Shown piece after piece: positions 43,279 to 50,992 of a DNA stretch of 58,370 nt. Below the pieces are notes generated by a model that worked only from the letters and a program-made list of their open reading frames with translations, was not told where the DNA came from and ran no database searches. The stretch is from positions 116,042-174,411 of the forward strand of contig NZ_JAANAS010000050.1 in the NCBI RefSeq assembly GCF_011089875.1. Direction: 5' to 3'. Within the stretch, counting starts at the first letter, position 1, and the number at the start of each line of letters is the position of its first letter. The position numbers and the translations under genes were made by a program. Source of the stretch: Psychroflexus maritimus. Lineage in GTDB: Bacteria > Bacteroidota > Bacteroidia > Flavobacteriales > Flavobacteriaceae.

Positions 43279-45651
43279 ATGAAAAAGTTATTTTTTTGGG
43301 GTTTGCTTGTACTTAGTTACCTGCAAATCCACGCACAAACTTTCCAAGTTACTGGAAAAGTTACAGATGAAAACCTCCCTCTAGAAGGAGTTAGTGTTTA
43401 TCCTAAAGGGAAAACTGTGGGAACCACCACCAATCAAGATGGGGAGTACCAACTTAATTTGCCGCAAGGAAAATACATCCTAGTATTTGCCTTCGGAAAT
43501 AAAAAAGAAGTAAGGCTTACTTTAACCGAAGACCAAGAAGTTGATGTAAATTTAGCGGAAGCAATCTCTAACTTAGAGGATGTTATTGTTCGTTCGGTTC
43601 GCGTAGATGCAGATTCACCTATCACGCATTCTAATTTGACTAAAGAGGAGATTAGAGAGCGAAATTTAGGGCAGGACATTCCTATTTTGATGCAGTATAT
43701 GCCTTCTGTAGTTTCTACTTCAGATGCAGGTAATGGTGTTGGTTATACGGGTATTCGTGTTCGTGGTAGTGATGCTTCTCGAGTAAATGTAACCTTGAAT
43801 GGGATTCCTTACAACGATCAAGAAAGTCAGGGAACGTTTTGGGTAAATCTACCCGATTTTGCTTCTTCGGTTGAAAATCTTCAACTGCAACGTGGTGTAG
43901 GGACTTCAACCAATGGTTCTGGAGCTTTTGGAGCTAGTTTAAACATTCAAACTGATGAAGTTTCAGAAGAAGCCTACGCCGAAATTGGAAATTCATTTGG
44001 TTCATTTAACACCCGAAGACACAATGTAAAGTTTAGTACTGGACTAATGAATGAGCATTTTGAAGTTTCTGGAAGGCTTTCTACTATTAATTCAGATGGG
44101 TATATTGATCGTGCTTTTTCTGATTTAAAATCCTACTTCCTTCAAGGTGCTTACCAAGACGAAAACAGATTGATAAAAGCTATAGCTTTTGGTGGTCACA
44201 ACATTACGTACCAAGCTTGGTTTGGCATTGATGAAGCTACTTTAAAGGAAAACAGAAGGTTTAATCCAGCGGGACAATACACTGATTTAAATGGAAATAC
44301 TCGTTTTTATGACAATGAAATTGACGATTATAAGCAAGACCATTTTCAACTGCACTGGAACGAAAAAATCAATCGCTATTGGTCCACTAACTTAGGATTA
44401 AATTATACTTACGGAAGAGGATATTTTGAGCAATTTAGACCTGAAGCAGATATGATTTTTCACGGTTTATTACCGCAAAACACTTCCGAAGAAAACACCA
44501 CCACCGATTTAATTAGACAACGTTGGTTAGATAATGACTATTATGTAATTAATGCCAATATCAATTACCAGGATAACGAATGGGATATAACTACGGGCGC
44601 TTTTTACAGCTATTATACCAATAATCATTTTGGGGAAGTAATTTGGGCAAGAAACACAGGTTTAGCAGAGCCAAGCGATTTATACTACGATGGAAATGGT
44701 ACAAAACGAGAATTTACCACATTTAGTAAAGCTACTTATAGAGTAAATAATCAATTTTCAGTGTATGGGGATGTGCAATACAGATATGTAAATTATCAAA
44801 CCTCTGGAATTACTTCTTCTTTAGAAAATTTGTTGATTGACCAAGATTTTAATTTTTTTAATCCAAAGGCAGGACTAACCTACCAATTAGACAAAAATTT
44901 TCAAATGTATTCTTCCTATGGAAGGGCACATCGCGAACCAAGAAGAACAGATTTTGAAGAAGGAATTAACGATGCAGAACGTTTAGATGACTTTGAATTA
45001 GGATGGCGTTATGAGAGTAAGCTTGCCAATTTTAACGTCAACTTATTCTACATGCTTTACGAAAATCAAATGGTATTAACCGGAGAACTTGACGACGTAG
45101 GAAGACCTGTGCGAGAAACCTCTGGCGAAAGTTTTAGAAGAGGAATTGAAATAGATGCTGAAGTGCGCATAGGTCAATTTACTATTCGGCCTAATCTAAG
45201 TTGGAGCAGTAATAAAAACAGAAACTTTTCAACGGAAACTGACGGTGAGTTAGTAAATTTAGGAAGAACTAATATTTCTTTTTCGCCGAATCTTGTAGCG
45301 GGAAATATGTTGATGTGGAATCCAAAAGAAAACGTTCAAATAGGATTCTTAAGCAAGTATGTAGGTGCTCAATACATGGGCAATATTGATAGCCCAACAT
45401 CAAAACTTTCTTCTTTTTTTGTGAATGACTTAAATTTAGTGTATGAAATTAGGGAAGTAGGATTTGTTAAAAAAATAGTTTTTAATGCTTTAATCAACAA
45501 TATTTTCAACAAGAAATTTGTATCCAATGGTTATTTTTTCAGGTATGACGACACCTGGTCTGAACCTGGTGAAACTACAACTATTGAGGGCGCTGGCTTT
45601 TATCCTCAGGCGGGTAGAAACTTTTTAATAGGTAGCACCTTGATTTTTTAA
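43279..45651 (+). CDS. TonB-dependent outer-membrane receptor, probable thiamine transporter
   Basis: The 790-residue protein has a signal peptide (about 1-19) and an N-terminal CarboxypepD_reg-like beta domain (VTGKVTDENLPLEGVSVYPKG, about 24-105). The plug follows (VVSTSDAGNGVGYTGIRVRGSD near 145-165), then the 22-strand barrel ending in a terminal Phe (GSTLIF). It takes up a substrate across the outer membrane using TonB energy. Control by a TPP riboswitch points to thiamine or a precursor. This agrees with the thiamine-regulated outer-membrane receptors predicted in Bacteroidota by comparative genomics. It is monocistronic. Confidence 0.93.
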   Translation: MKKLFFWGLLVLSYLQIHAQTFQVTGKVTDENLPLEGVSVYPKGKTVGTTTNQDGEYQLNLPQGKYILVFAFGNKKEVRLTLTEDQEVDVNLAEAISNLEDVIVRSVRVDADSPITHSNLTKEEIRERNLGQDIPILMQYMPSVVSTSDAGNGVGYTGIRVRGSDASRVNVTLNGIPYNDQESQGTFWVNLPDFASSVENLQLQRGVGTSTNGSGAFGASLNIQTDEVSEEAYAEIGNSFGSFNTRRHNVKFSTGLMNEHFEVSGRLSTINSDGYIDRAFSDLKSYFLQGAYQDENRLIKAIAFGGHNITYQAWFGIDEATLKENRRFNPAGQYTDLNGNTRFYDNEIDDYKQDHFQLHWNEKINRYWSTNLGLNYTYGRGYFEQFRPEADMIFHGLLPQNTSEENTTTDLIRQRWLDNDYYVINANINYQDNEWDITTGAFYSYYTNNHFGEVIWARNTGLAEPSDLYYDGNGTKREFTTFSKATYRVNNQFSVYGDVQYRYVNYQTSGITSSLENLLIDQDFNFFNPKAGLTYQLDKNFQMYSSYGRAHREPRRTDFEEGINDAERLDDFELGWRYESKLANFNVNLFYMLYENQMVLTGELDDVGRPVRETSGESFRRGIEIDAEVRIGQFTIRPNLSWSSNKNRNFSTETDGELVNLGRTNISFSPNLVAGNMLMWNPKENVQIGFLSKYVGAQYMGNIDSPTSKLSSFFVNDLNLVYEIREVGFVKKIVFNALINNIFNKKFVSNGYFFRYDDTWSEPGETTTIEGAGFYPQAGRNFLIGSTLIF

Positions 45652-45676
45652 AATTTAAAGCATCTTCGTTTTTATG

Positions 45677-45715
45677 AAAAAAGCTCTTTAAATTGATTGT
45701 TTAAAGAGCTTTTTT
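45677..45715. terminator. Bidirectional terminator between the receptor and the DUF4837 gene
   Basis: AAAAAAGCTCTTTAAA and its exact complement form a 16-bp stem with a 7-nt loop. T runs occur on both strands, so it can end both convergent transcripts. Confidence 0.93.
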
Positions 45716-45731
45716 GAATTGAACGTCTTGA

Positions 45732-46715
45732 TTATTGTTCAAATTTCAAGGATTTTAAGATGGCTTCAATTTCAAAAATTTGATCGCGTTTACTTTTTGA
45801 AGGCCTAAACACGAAACCTTCTGCAATAAGGTAACGTTGATTAGCTTCGTCTTTAATGGCATAAAGCAAAAACGGCCCAGCCATAAAAGCATCTTTTACT
45901 TCCCACGTTCCTTTCACTTCGTAAGCAGGTTTTCCTTTGAAATTAAGGTTTTTTATAAAAGGCATGTAGGCTTCTTCTGTAATCATGAATTGTCCTTCAC
46001 GAGGACCTGGAATATGTTTTTGCCCAATAGAATCTCTAATTTTTATTAAGTTAACAATGGGTTCATTTTCATTATCCACAAGTTCAATAGGCACTTGATA
46101 AACCATAAGTTCTAAGCTTCCTTTAGGAATGTCTTTACGCATCCAAATAAATTTTTCTTCTTCTTTAGCGTAACGGTAGGCTGAAGGAAAGCTCAAACTA
46201 ATTCCAAATTGATCAATTAATGGCTGAGGCGTCTGGGTTGATTTTTTAATTCTTCTAGACTTCTCTGCAATTTCTGTTTTTTTTAACTCCCTTATAAAAT
46301 CTTCCCCTTTTTCTTCAAGTAAATTGGCAATCTGCGATGCATTTTCACCATGAATTAAAATTCCGTTTTGCGGTTTTGCATAGGGGTTTTCTAGCACTTT
46401 GTAGCCTTGTTTTTTATTGGTTTCTACTTGGATAAAAATTCTGTTTTTCTTAGCAAAACCGGAGAAAGTCTCTGTTGGCAAGTGGTTGAGATTAAAAAGT
46501 GGTTCTATTTGAGGGAGTCCATCAACTTCAGCAGCAAATACATCTCTAATATTTTCACCTATAGCTCCATTCCAGTCTTTTGTATCCATGATTACATTTA
46601 AGAAATTGATGTTTCCTGAAGAGTTAGCTTTAGCTATTTGGCTATCAGACTTGTTATCCTTACTCTGACAACCAACGAATAAAACAACTAAGAAACCGAC
46701 TATTATTTTTTTCAT
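45732..46715 (-). CDS. DUF4837 family lipoprotein
   Basis: The 327-residue protein has a short lipoprotein signal ending in FVGCQS (Cys about 16). The DUF4837 body follows, with NVIMDTKDWNGAIGENIRDVF, LPQIEPLFNLNHLP and the second half from FGISLSFPSAYRYAKEEEKFIWMR. The family is found mainly in Bacteroidota and its function is unknown; it is expected to be attached to a membrane on the periplasmic side. It shares only a terminator with the TonB receptor, and no functional link can be claimed. Confidence 0.88.
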   Translation of the reverse strand: MKKIIVGFLVVLFVGCQSKDNKSDSQIAKANSSGNINFLNVIMDTKDWNGAIGENIRDVFAAEVDGLPQIEPLFNLNHLPTETFSGFAKKNRIFIQVETNKKQGYKVLENPYAKPQNGILIHGENASQIANLLEEKGEDFIRELKKTEIAEKSRRIKKSTQTPQPLIDQFGISLSFPSAYRYAKEEEKFIWMRKDIPKGSLELMVYQVPIELVDNENEPIVNLIKIRDSIGQKHIPGPREGQFMITEEAYMPFIKNLNFKGKPAYEVKGTWEVKDAFMAGPFLLYAIKDEANQRYLIAEGFVFRPSKSKRDQIFEIEAILKSLKFEQ

Positions 46716-46861
46716 TTTAATTTATTTATGCTAATTAATTATAAAACTTGAAAAATATTGTGTAACAGAAACACCTATAGCTAAAATCATTCCAAATTTA
46801 GTTTTAATAGAATTAAAACAAGTGTTTTATTGAAGGCTTATTTTTAAGTTCGTTGAGTTGG

Positions 46862-47038
46862 TCAACATTTATAGGGTTGATTAGAAAGTCTTGACTTGGC
46901 TATAGTTTTTTTCAAGTTTTCTAGCATTTCTTGAACATCGTAAAATTTGAGAACATCCTCACAAAAATCACTAGCCTTCAAAAAAATGCCTGATAACTGA
47001 ATATCCTTATTGATTTTGTGATTATAATCGAACCCAGG
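46862..47038 (-). pseudogene. Open reading-frame remnant beside the IS4 element
   Basis: The minus strand is open for 58 codons from just after a TAA at 47039-47041 to TGA at 46862-46864. The peptide contains YNHKINKDIQLSG, FLKASDFCEDVLKFYD and VQEMLENLKKTIA. There is no start codon near the beginning; the first Met is in QEMLEN. Codon use looks gene-like. I do not recognise it: it may be the end of a decayed gene, or chance. Its first part overlaps the repeat shared with 7147-7200. Nothing else is seen between DUF4837 and the IS. Confidence 0.3.
46979..47029. repeat. Imperfect repeat, copy B (pairs with 7147-7200)
   Basis: This copy lies upstream of the IS4 element and of the PglF/CapD-type gene. 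It shares AATATCCTTATT and GTGATTATA with copy A and lacks a 7-nt segment found there. Confidence 0.5.
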
Positions 47039-47053
47039 TTATTGAATTAAGTT

Positions 47054-47077
47054 AAGAAAAATCACTAGCATCCGAAA
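47054..47077. repeat. Target duplication and left terminal inverted repeat of the IS4 element
   Basis: AAGAAAAAT at 47054-47062 is followed by CACTAGCATCCGAAA at 47063-47077. Confidence 0.95.
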
Positions 47078-48452
47078 CTTTTTTAGTTTTGACTAAAACC
47101 AGAGTCTTAGCCCAACAAATGCGTTACAACTATAGCTTTTACCCTGAAAATAAGTCCATCCTATGTTTTATTTCCATTTGTGAATTAGGTAGAACTTTCT
47201 TAACCCCCTCCTTAACTTGATTACAAACGTAGTCCAGAGTAAGATAGTGATACAAGCAGAATCTTATTTTTTCAGTGAGATTTGAGAATGCTGTATTTGT
47301 TTTATCTATTGTTCTTCTTATCAATTCCAAGAGTAAATAATTAATCAAAGCAATGTATATCTGTGATTTAACAGCATTTTCGCTTGTGCCCCAAAATGTT
47401 TTGACTTGTAAGTTTTGTTTTAATGATTTAAAAAACAATTCGATATCCCAACGTTTTTTATACAGCTCTGCGATAGTATTGTAGTCCCAGTCGAGCTGAT
47501 TTGTTATAATAGCTATCACTTTATTCTCATCTTCTTTGTACACATGAACTAATCTTAATTCATGTTTGTCTATTCCTGTTTTTGTAGCTTTATTTGAGTT
47601 TAGCTGAATGATTTCATCCTTGAGGATATGCCCGTCTTTATGCTCAGGCAATTCTAACTCTTTAATGGTTTGGTAACTAGTGTTTGATTTTATTCTTGTT
47701 ACAAACACGTTGTTTGCCTTTATTCTGTTTAGCATCAAATCAAAGTCAAAATACCCTCTATCTTCAACAATTACGGTGTCTTTTGGAAAGATTAATTGCT
47801 CAAACCCATAGCGGTCATGAACTTTTGCTTCTGTAATATTTACCACATCAGGAAGCATCAAACCAATATCAAAACTGGCATGTAGCTTTATGCCACCTTT
47901 AGCTGTCCGAAACTCTGCCCAGTCAAACATTGCCAAACATAGCGATATAGTTGAGCTATCTATTAATTTAATTACCTTGTCTTTAACCTCTTCAATGATG
48001 TGTGTTTTGTGGTGCTTCTTTAATACCGTTTGGTAGTGGGACAAAAGTCGATGGTACAAGTGCTCAAAGACGCGCCAGTCACGTTTTTTGTTGCCATCAC
48101 TCATGGTTGAACGTGCAGGACTTTGTGCTAATTTAAGGTCTTCTATGAATTTTTTGTTTATCCTTATTCCACTCGATATACCGCTTAAACTCTCACATTT
48201 ATTAAGCTGTCCGAAACTTAGGGCTACTAATTGATCGTAAGTCTTGTATTTATGGGTGTACTTGTCTGATTTGTACTTTTGGACACAACTCTGGAATAAC
48301 CAAGTAGGAATTAAATCTAATAATTGTCGTATAACTGGTAATTTTGTATTTTTGCTTCGCCTGAAGAGTCCCATATTTTTAAATTTTATTTTGCAAAACA
48401 AAAATAGAGGATTCTGAGGGCTTTTTAAAAATTCGACTTTCGGATGCTAGTG
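47063..48452. mobile_element. Complete IS4-family insertion sequence, 1390 bp
   Basis: The outer ends are perfect 15-bp inverted repeats, CACTAGCATCCGAAA (47063-47077) and its complement (48438-48452). They are flanked by an identical 9-bp direct repeat AAGAAAAAT (47054-47062 and 48453-48461), the target-site duplication. Inside lies one intact transposase gene. The unmutated ends and duplication suggest a recent insertion. It is placed between the DUF4837 gene and the polysaccharide dehydratase gene, only 14 nt before the -7 element of the latter. Confidence 0.96.
47139..48374 (-). CDS. IS4-family transposase with DUF4372 domain
   Basis: From ATG 48372-48374 (MGLFRRSKNTK) the protein has 411 residues; an upstream in-frame TTG at 48401 gives nine more but is less likely. 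The N-terminal DUF4372 domain (about 8-75) is followed by the DDE domain. The first Asp is in KLIDSSTISL, the second in VIVEDRGYFDFD, and the YREK signature in YKKRWDIELFFKSLKQNLQVK near 315-335. No stop or frameshift interrupts it, so the element should be able to move. Confidence 0.95.
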   Translation of the reverse strand: MGLFRRSKNTKLPVIRQLLDLIPTWLFQSCVQKYKSDKYTHKYKTYDQLVALSFGQLNKCESLSGISSGIRINKKFIEDLKLAQSPARSTMSDGNKKRDWRVFEHLYHRLLSHYQTVLKKHHKTHIIEEVKDKVIKLIDSSTISLCLAMFDWAEFRTAKGGIKLHASFDIGLMLPDVVNITEAKVHDRYGFEQLIFPKDTVIVEDRGYFDFDLMLNRIKANNVFVTRIKSNTSYQTIKELELPEHKDGHILKDEIIQLNSNKATKTGIDKHELRLVHVYKEDENKVIAIITNQLDWDYNTIAELYKKRWDIELFFKSLKQNLQVKTFWGTSENAVKSQIYIALINYLLLELIRRTIDKTNTAFSNLTEKIRFCLYHYLTLDYVCNQVKEGVKKVLPNSQMEIKHRMDLFSG

Positions 48453-48461
48453 AAGAAAAAT
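48438..48461. repeat. Right terminal inverted repeat and target duplication of the IS4 element
   Basis: TTTCGGATGCTAGTG at 48438-48452 is followed by AAGAAAAAT at 48453-48461, the second copy of the 9-bp duplication. Confidence 0.95.
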
Positions 48462-48466
48462 AATTG

Positions 48467-48474
48467 TATATTTG
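48467..48474 (+). promoter_or_regulatory. -7 element of the PglF/CapD-type gene, now next to the IS4 end
   Basis: TATATTTG matches TAnnTTTG, 25 nt before the TTG start. The IS4 end is 14 nt upstream, so any original -33 element has been moved 1.4 kb away; the nearest earlier candidate is the TTG in ATTGAATT at 47041-47044. Confidence 0.6.
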
Positions 48475-48499
48475 CTTAACTTTTACCAAGTAATTTTTT

Positions 48500-50410
48500 T
48501 TGAAAAAAATAACTCTTTCCATCGTTAAGAATATTAAGGCACTATCCAAAAATTATGTGCCTAGGTGGATTATATTATTAATTGATTCTACAATTGCCTT
48601 AATTGCTGCTTTTGTTAGTTTTTTTCTAGTTGATACCATTGATGCGCAGCAAGAATTATTCAATTTTAACAATGGACTTTGGGGTTTGTTTGCTATTCAA
48701 GTTTTTTATTTTTTTGCGTTTAAATCTTATGCGGGTATTGTTAGATACACCAGTTTTAAAGATGCATTTAGGCAACTTCAAACTACAATTTCAACAGTTG
48801 CTACTGTCTTAATTATAAATCAATTTCTGTATTATTACCTGGGAAAAAAAATTATCGATGATGCGGGAGTAATCATTTATGGTTTTATTGCCTTTTCATC
48901 CTTGTATTTTTTCAGAATTATTGTAAAACGTGCCTACCAAATTGTACAAGCCAATACAAATTCTTCAAAGGCTTATATTTTAGGAACTGATTTAACCGAT
49001 GTGGCTATTGCCGAAGGTATAATTTCAGACCCCAAAAAGAAATTTACTGTTGTTGGGTTTATCTCCGAAAAAAAGCAAGCCAAAAAAAATAAAATCTTCA
49101 CACTTCCTATTATTAGTGTTGACCAAATTCCTATTAAACGAACTAAAGGCGATTCAATTATTATTTCTTCTGAAAAGTTAATTAAAATAAACAGGGAAAA
49201 TCCAGCCTTAATTCAGCAGTTATTAGAATACAATTACAAAATATATAAGCTTCCAGAAATTCAAAATTGGGATAATACTCAGTCTTTATCTGCTGAAGTT
49301 AAAAAGGTAAATTTAGAGGACTTATTACAACGAAACCCTATTAAATTAAACAAAAATAGAATTAGAAAAACCTATGAATCTAGGACTATACTAGTTACTG
49401 GTGCTGCAGGATCAATTGGAAGTGATATTGTTAATCAGCTTATTCCGTTTGAACCTGAATTAATTATTCTATTAGACCAAGCTGAAACTCCACTTCATAC
49501 GGTTAGCCTGTTTTTGGATAATGATCATCCAGATATTGCGTACAAAAAAGTTATAGCAGATGTTACTAACCTTAAACGATTAAACTCGGTATTTGAAACT
49601 TATAAACCCGACATTGTTTTTCATGGAGCTGCTTATAAGCATGTGCCAATGATGGAAGATAATCCTTTTGAAGCATTTAGTGTGAATTATATGGGCACTA
49701 AAAACTTGGTTGATTTAGCACAAAAGTACAACATTAATCGCTTTGTTTTTGTTTCTACTGATAAAGCTGTAAACCCCACTAACATAATGGGTGCATCAAA
49801 ACGTAGCGCAGAGATATACGTTCAGGCAGCCGCTAGAAATCAACTAAGTAGAACCAATTTTATTACTACTCGGTTTGGTAACGTGCTTGGTTCTAATGGC
49901 TCTGTGATTCCTTATTTCAAAAAACAAATTGAAAATGGTGGTCCTGTAACGGTTACCCATAAAGATATTACTCGGTATTTTATGACCATAGATGAAGCCT
50001 GCCAGTTAGTTTTAGAAGCAGGGGCTATGGGTAAAGGTGGTGAAATTTATGTGTTTGACATGGGTAAACCCGTAAAAATTTTAAACCTTGCCGAACAAAT
50101 GATTCGTCTGTCAGGTTTTATTCCTTATGAAGAAATCGATATCGTTTTTAGCGGTTTAAGGCCAGGCGAAAAATTATATGAAGAGCTACTAGCTGATGAA
50201 GAAAATACCCTGCCTACTCACCATGAAAAAATCCTTATTGCAAAAAACTCTTTTCGATTTAGCACAGAAAATTTCAAATTATTAGACGAAATGACTACTT
50301 CTATTGAAAACTGTGATGTGGAAAATGCTTTTAACAAAATGAAGCTACTTGTGCCTGAATACAAACAGGCAGATAACGATGACAATCAACCTAAAATTAA
50401 AGTTGTTTAA
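48500..50410 (+). CDS. Polysaccharide nucleotide-sugar 4,6-dehydratase (PglF/WbpM/CapD type), TTG start
   Basis: The 636-residue protein has four N-terminal membrane helices (about 23-140), a CoA_binding_3-like central part and a C-terminal Polysacc_synt_2 SDR domain from about 295. The SDR has GAAGSIGSD and the STDKAVNPTNIMGASKR stretch, in which Met replaces the usual SDR Tyr, as in PglF and WbpM. It should convert UDP-GlcNAc to the 4-keto-6-deoxy sugar at the membrane. The TTG start has an in-frame TAA 9 nt upstream and the next Met is far inside, so TTG is used. The stop overlaps the next ATG by 1 nt. Confidence 0.94.
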   Translation: MKKITLSIVKNIKALSKNYVPRWIILLIDSTIALIAAFVSFFLVDTIDAQQELFNFNNGLWGLFAIQVFYFFAFKSYAGIVRYTSFKDAFRQLQTTISTVATVLIINQFLYYYLGKKIIDDAGVIIYGFIAFSSLYFFRIIVKRAYQIVQANTNSSKAYILGTDLTDVAIAEGIISDPKKKFTVVGFISEKKQAKKNKIFTLPIISVDQIPIKRTKGDSIIISSEKLIKINRENPALIQQLLEYNYKIYKLPEIQNWDNTQSLSAEVKKVNLEDLLQRNPIKLNKNRIRKTYESRTILVTGAAGSIGSDIVNQLIPFEPELIILLDQAETPLHTVSLFLDNDHPDIAYKKVIADVTNLKRLNSVFETYKPDIVFHGAAYKHVPMMEDNPFEAFSVNYMGTKNLVDLAQKYNINRFVFVSTDKAVNPTNIMGASKRSAEIYVQAAARNQLSRTNFITTRFGNVLGSNGSVIPYFKKQIENGGPVTVTHKDITRYFMTIDEACQLVLEAGAMGKGGEIYVFDMGKPVKILNLAEQMIRLSGFIPYEEIDIVFSGLRPGEKLYEELLADEENTLPTHHEKILIAKNSFRFSTENFKLLDEMTTSIENCDVENAFNKMKLLVPEYKQADNDDNQPKIKVV

Positions 50411-50901
50411 TGAATACGCTTAAAAAAAGTGTTTCCCTAAAACTTTATTTCAAGTTCCTAGTCTTAAGCCTACTTGCAATTCAATTACAATCTTGTGCAG
50501 CAAAAAAAATAAGAATAAAAAACGCCACCACAGTAGTTAATTATTCAAAACAATATTTAGGAACTCCTTATGCGTGGGGTGGTACTTCAAAAAAAGGAAT
50601 TGATTGTTCTGGCTTAGTAGTAAATTCATTTCAACAAGTAGAGGTTTATTTACCTAGGACAACCAAAGAACAAGTTAAAACAGGAAAAAGAAAGGGCAGG
50701 AAAAAACTTAAAAAAGGAGATCTTGTTTTTTTCAATACGGCCAAACGTGGCAGAAAAGTAAATCATGTGGGTATTGTTACCGAAGTTAAAGGGAACGACA
50801 TTAAATTTATTCATGCTTCTTCTAGTAAAGGAGTTATGATTTCTTCACTAAAAGAAACTTATTGGAGAAAAAACTTTAAAAAAGCAAGAAGGGTTTTATA
50901 A
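50410..50901 (+). CDS. NlpC/P60 family lipoprotein, cell-wall hydrolase
   Basis: The 163-residue protein has a lipoprotein signal ending in LQSC (Cys about 29). The NlpC/P60 cysteine-peptidase domain follows, with the catalytic Cys in GIDCSGLV near 68, His in VNHVGIV near 118 and a third polar residue in FIHASS near 130. Such enzymes cut peptide stems in peptidoglycan. It is translated in an overlap (TAATG) with the PglF-type gene, so it belongs to that transcript. Lipid-anchored C40 proteins are common beside surface-glycan genes in Bacteroidota, but no direct role in export can be read from the sequence. Confidence 0.92.
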   Translation: MNTLKKSVSLKLYFKFLVLSLLAIQLQSCAAKKIRIKNATTVVNYSKQYLGTPYAWGGTSKKGIDCSGLVVNSFQQVEVYLPRTTKEQVKTGKRKGRKKLKKGDLVFFNTAKRGRKVNHVGIVTEVKGNDIKFIHASSSKGVMISSLKETYWRKNFKKARRVL

Positions 50902-50946
50902 ACCAAAACTTAACGTAAAGCTGTGTTAATTCACAAAAAATTTTGT

Positions 50947-50969
50947 AATTAACTAAGAATTAGTTAATT
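50947..50969. repeat. 10-bp inverted repeat upstream of comEC
   Basis: AATTAACTAA and TTAGTTAATT are perfect complements with a 3-nt spacer. No T run follows, so an operator is as likely as an mRNA hairpin. Confidence 0.5.
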
Positions 50970-50992
50970 TAGTCTCAACTAATTTATTTAAA

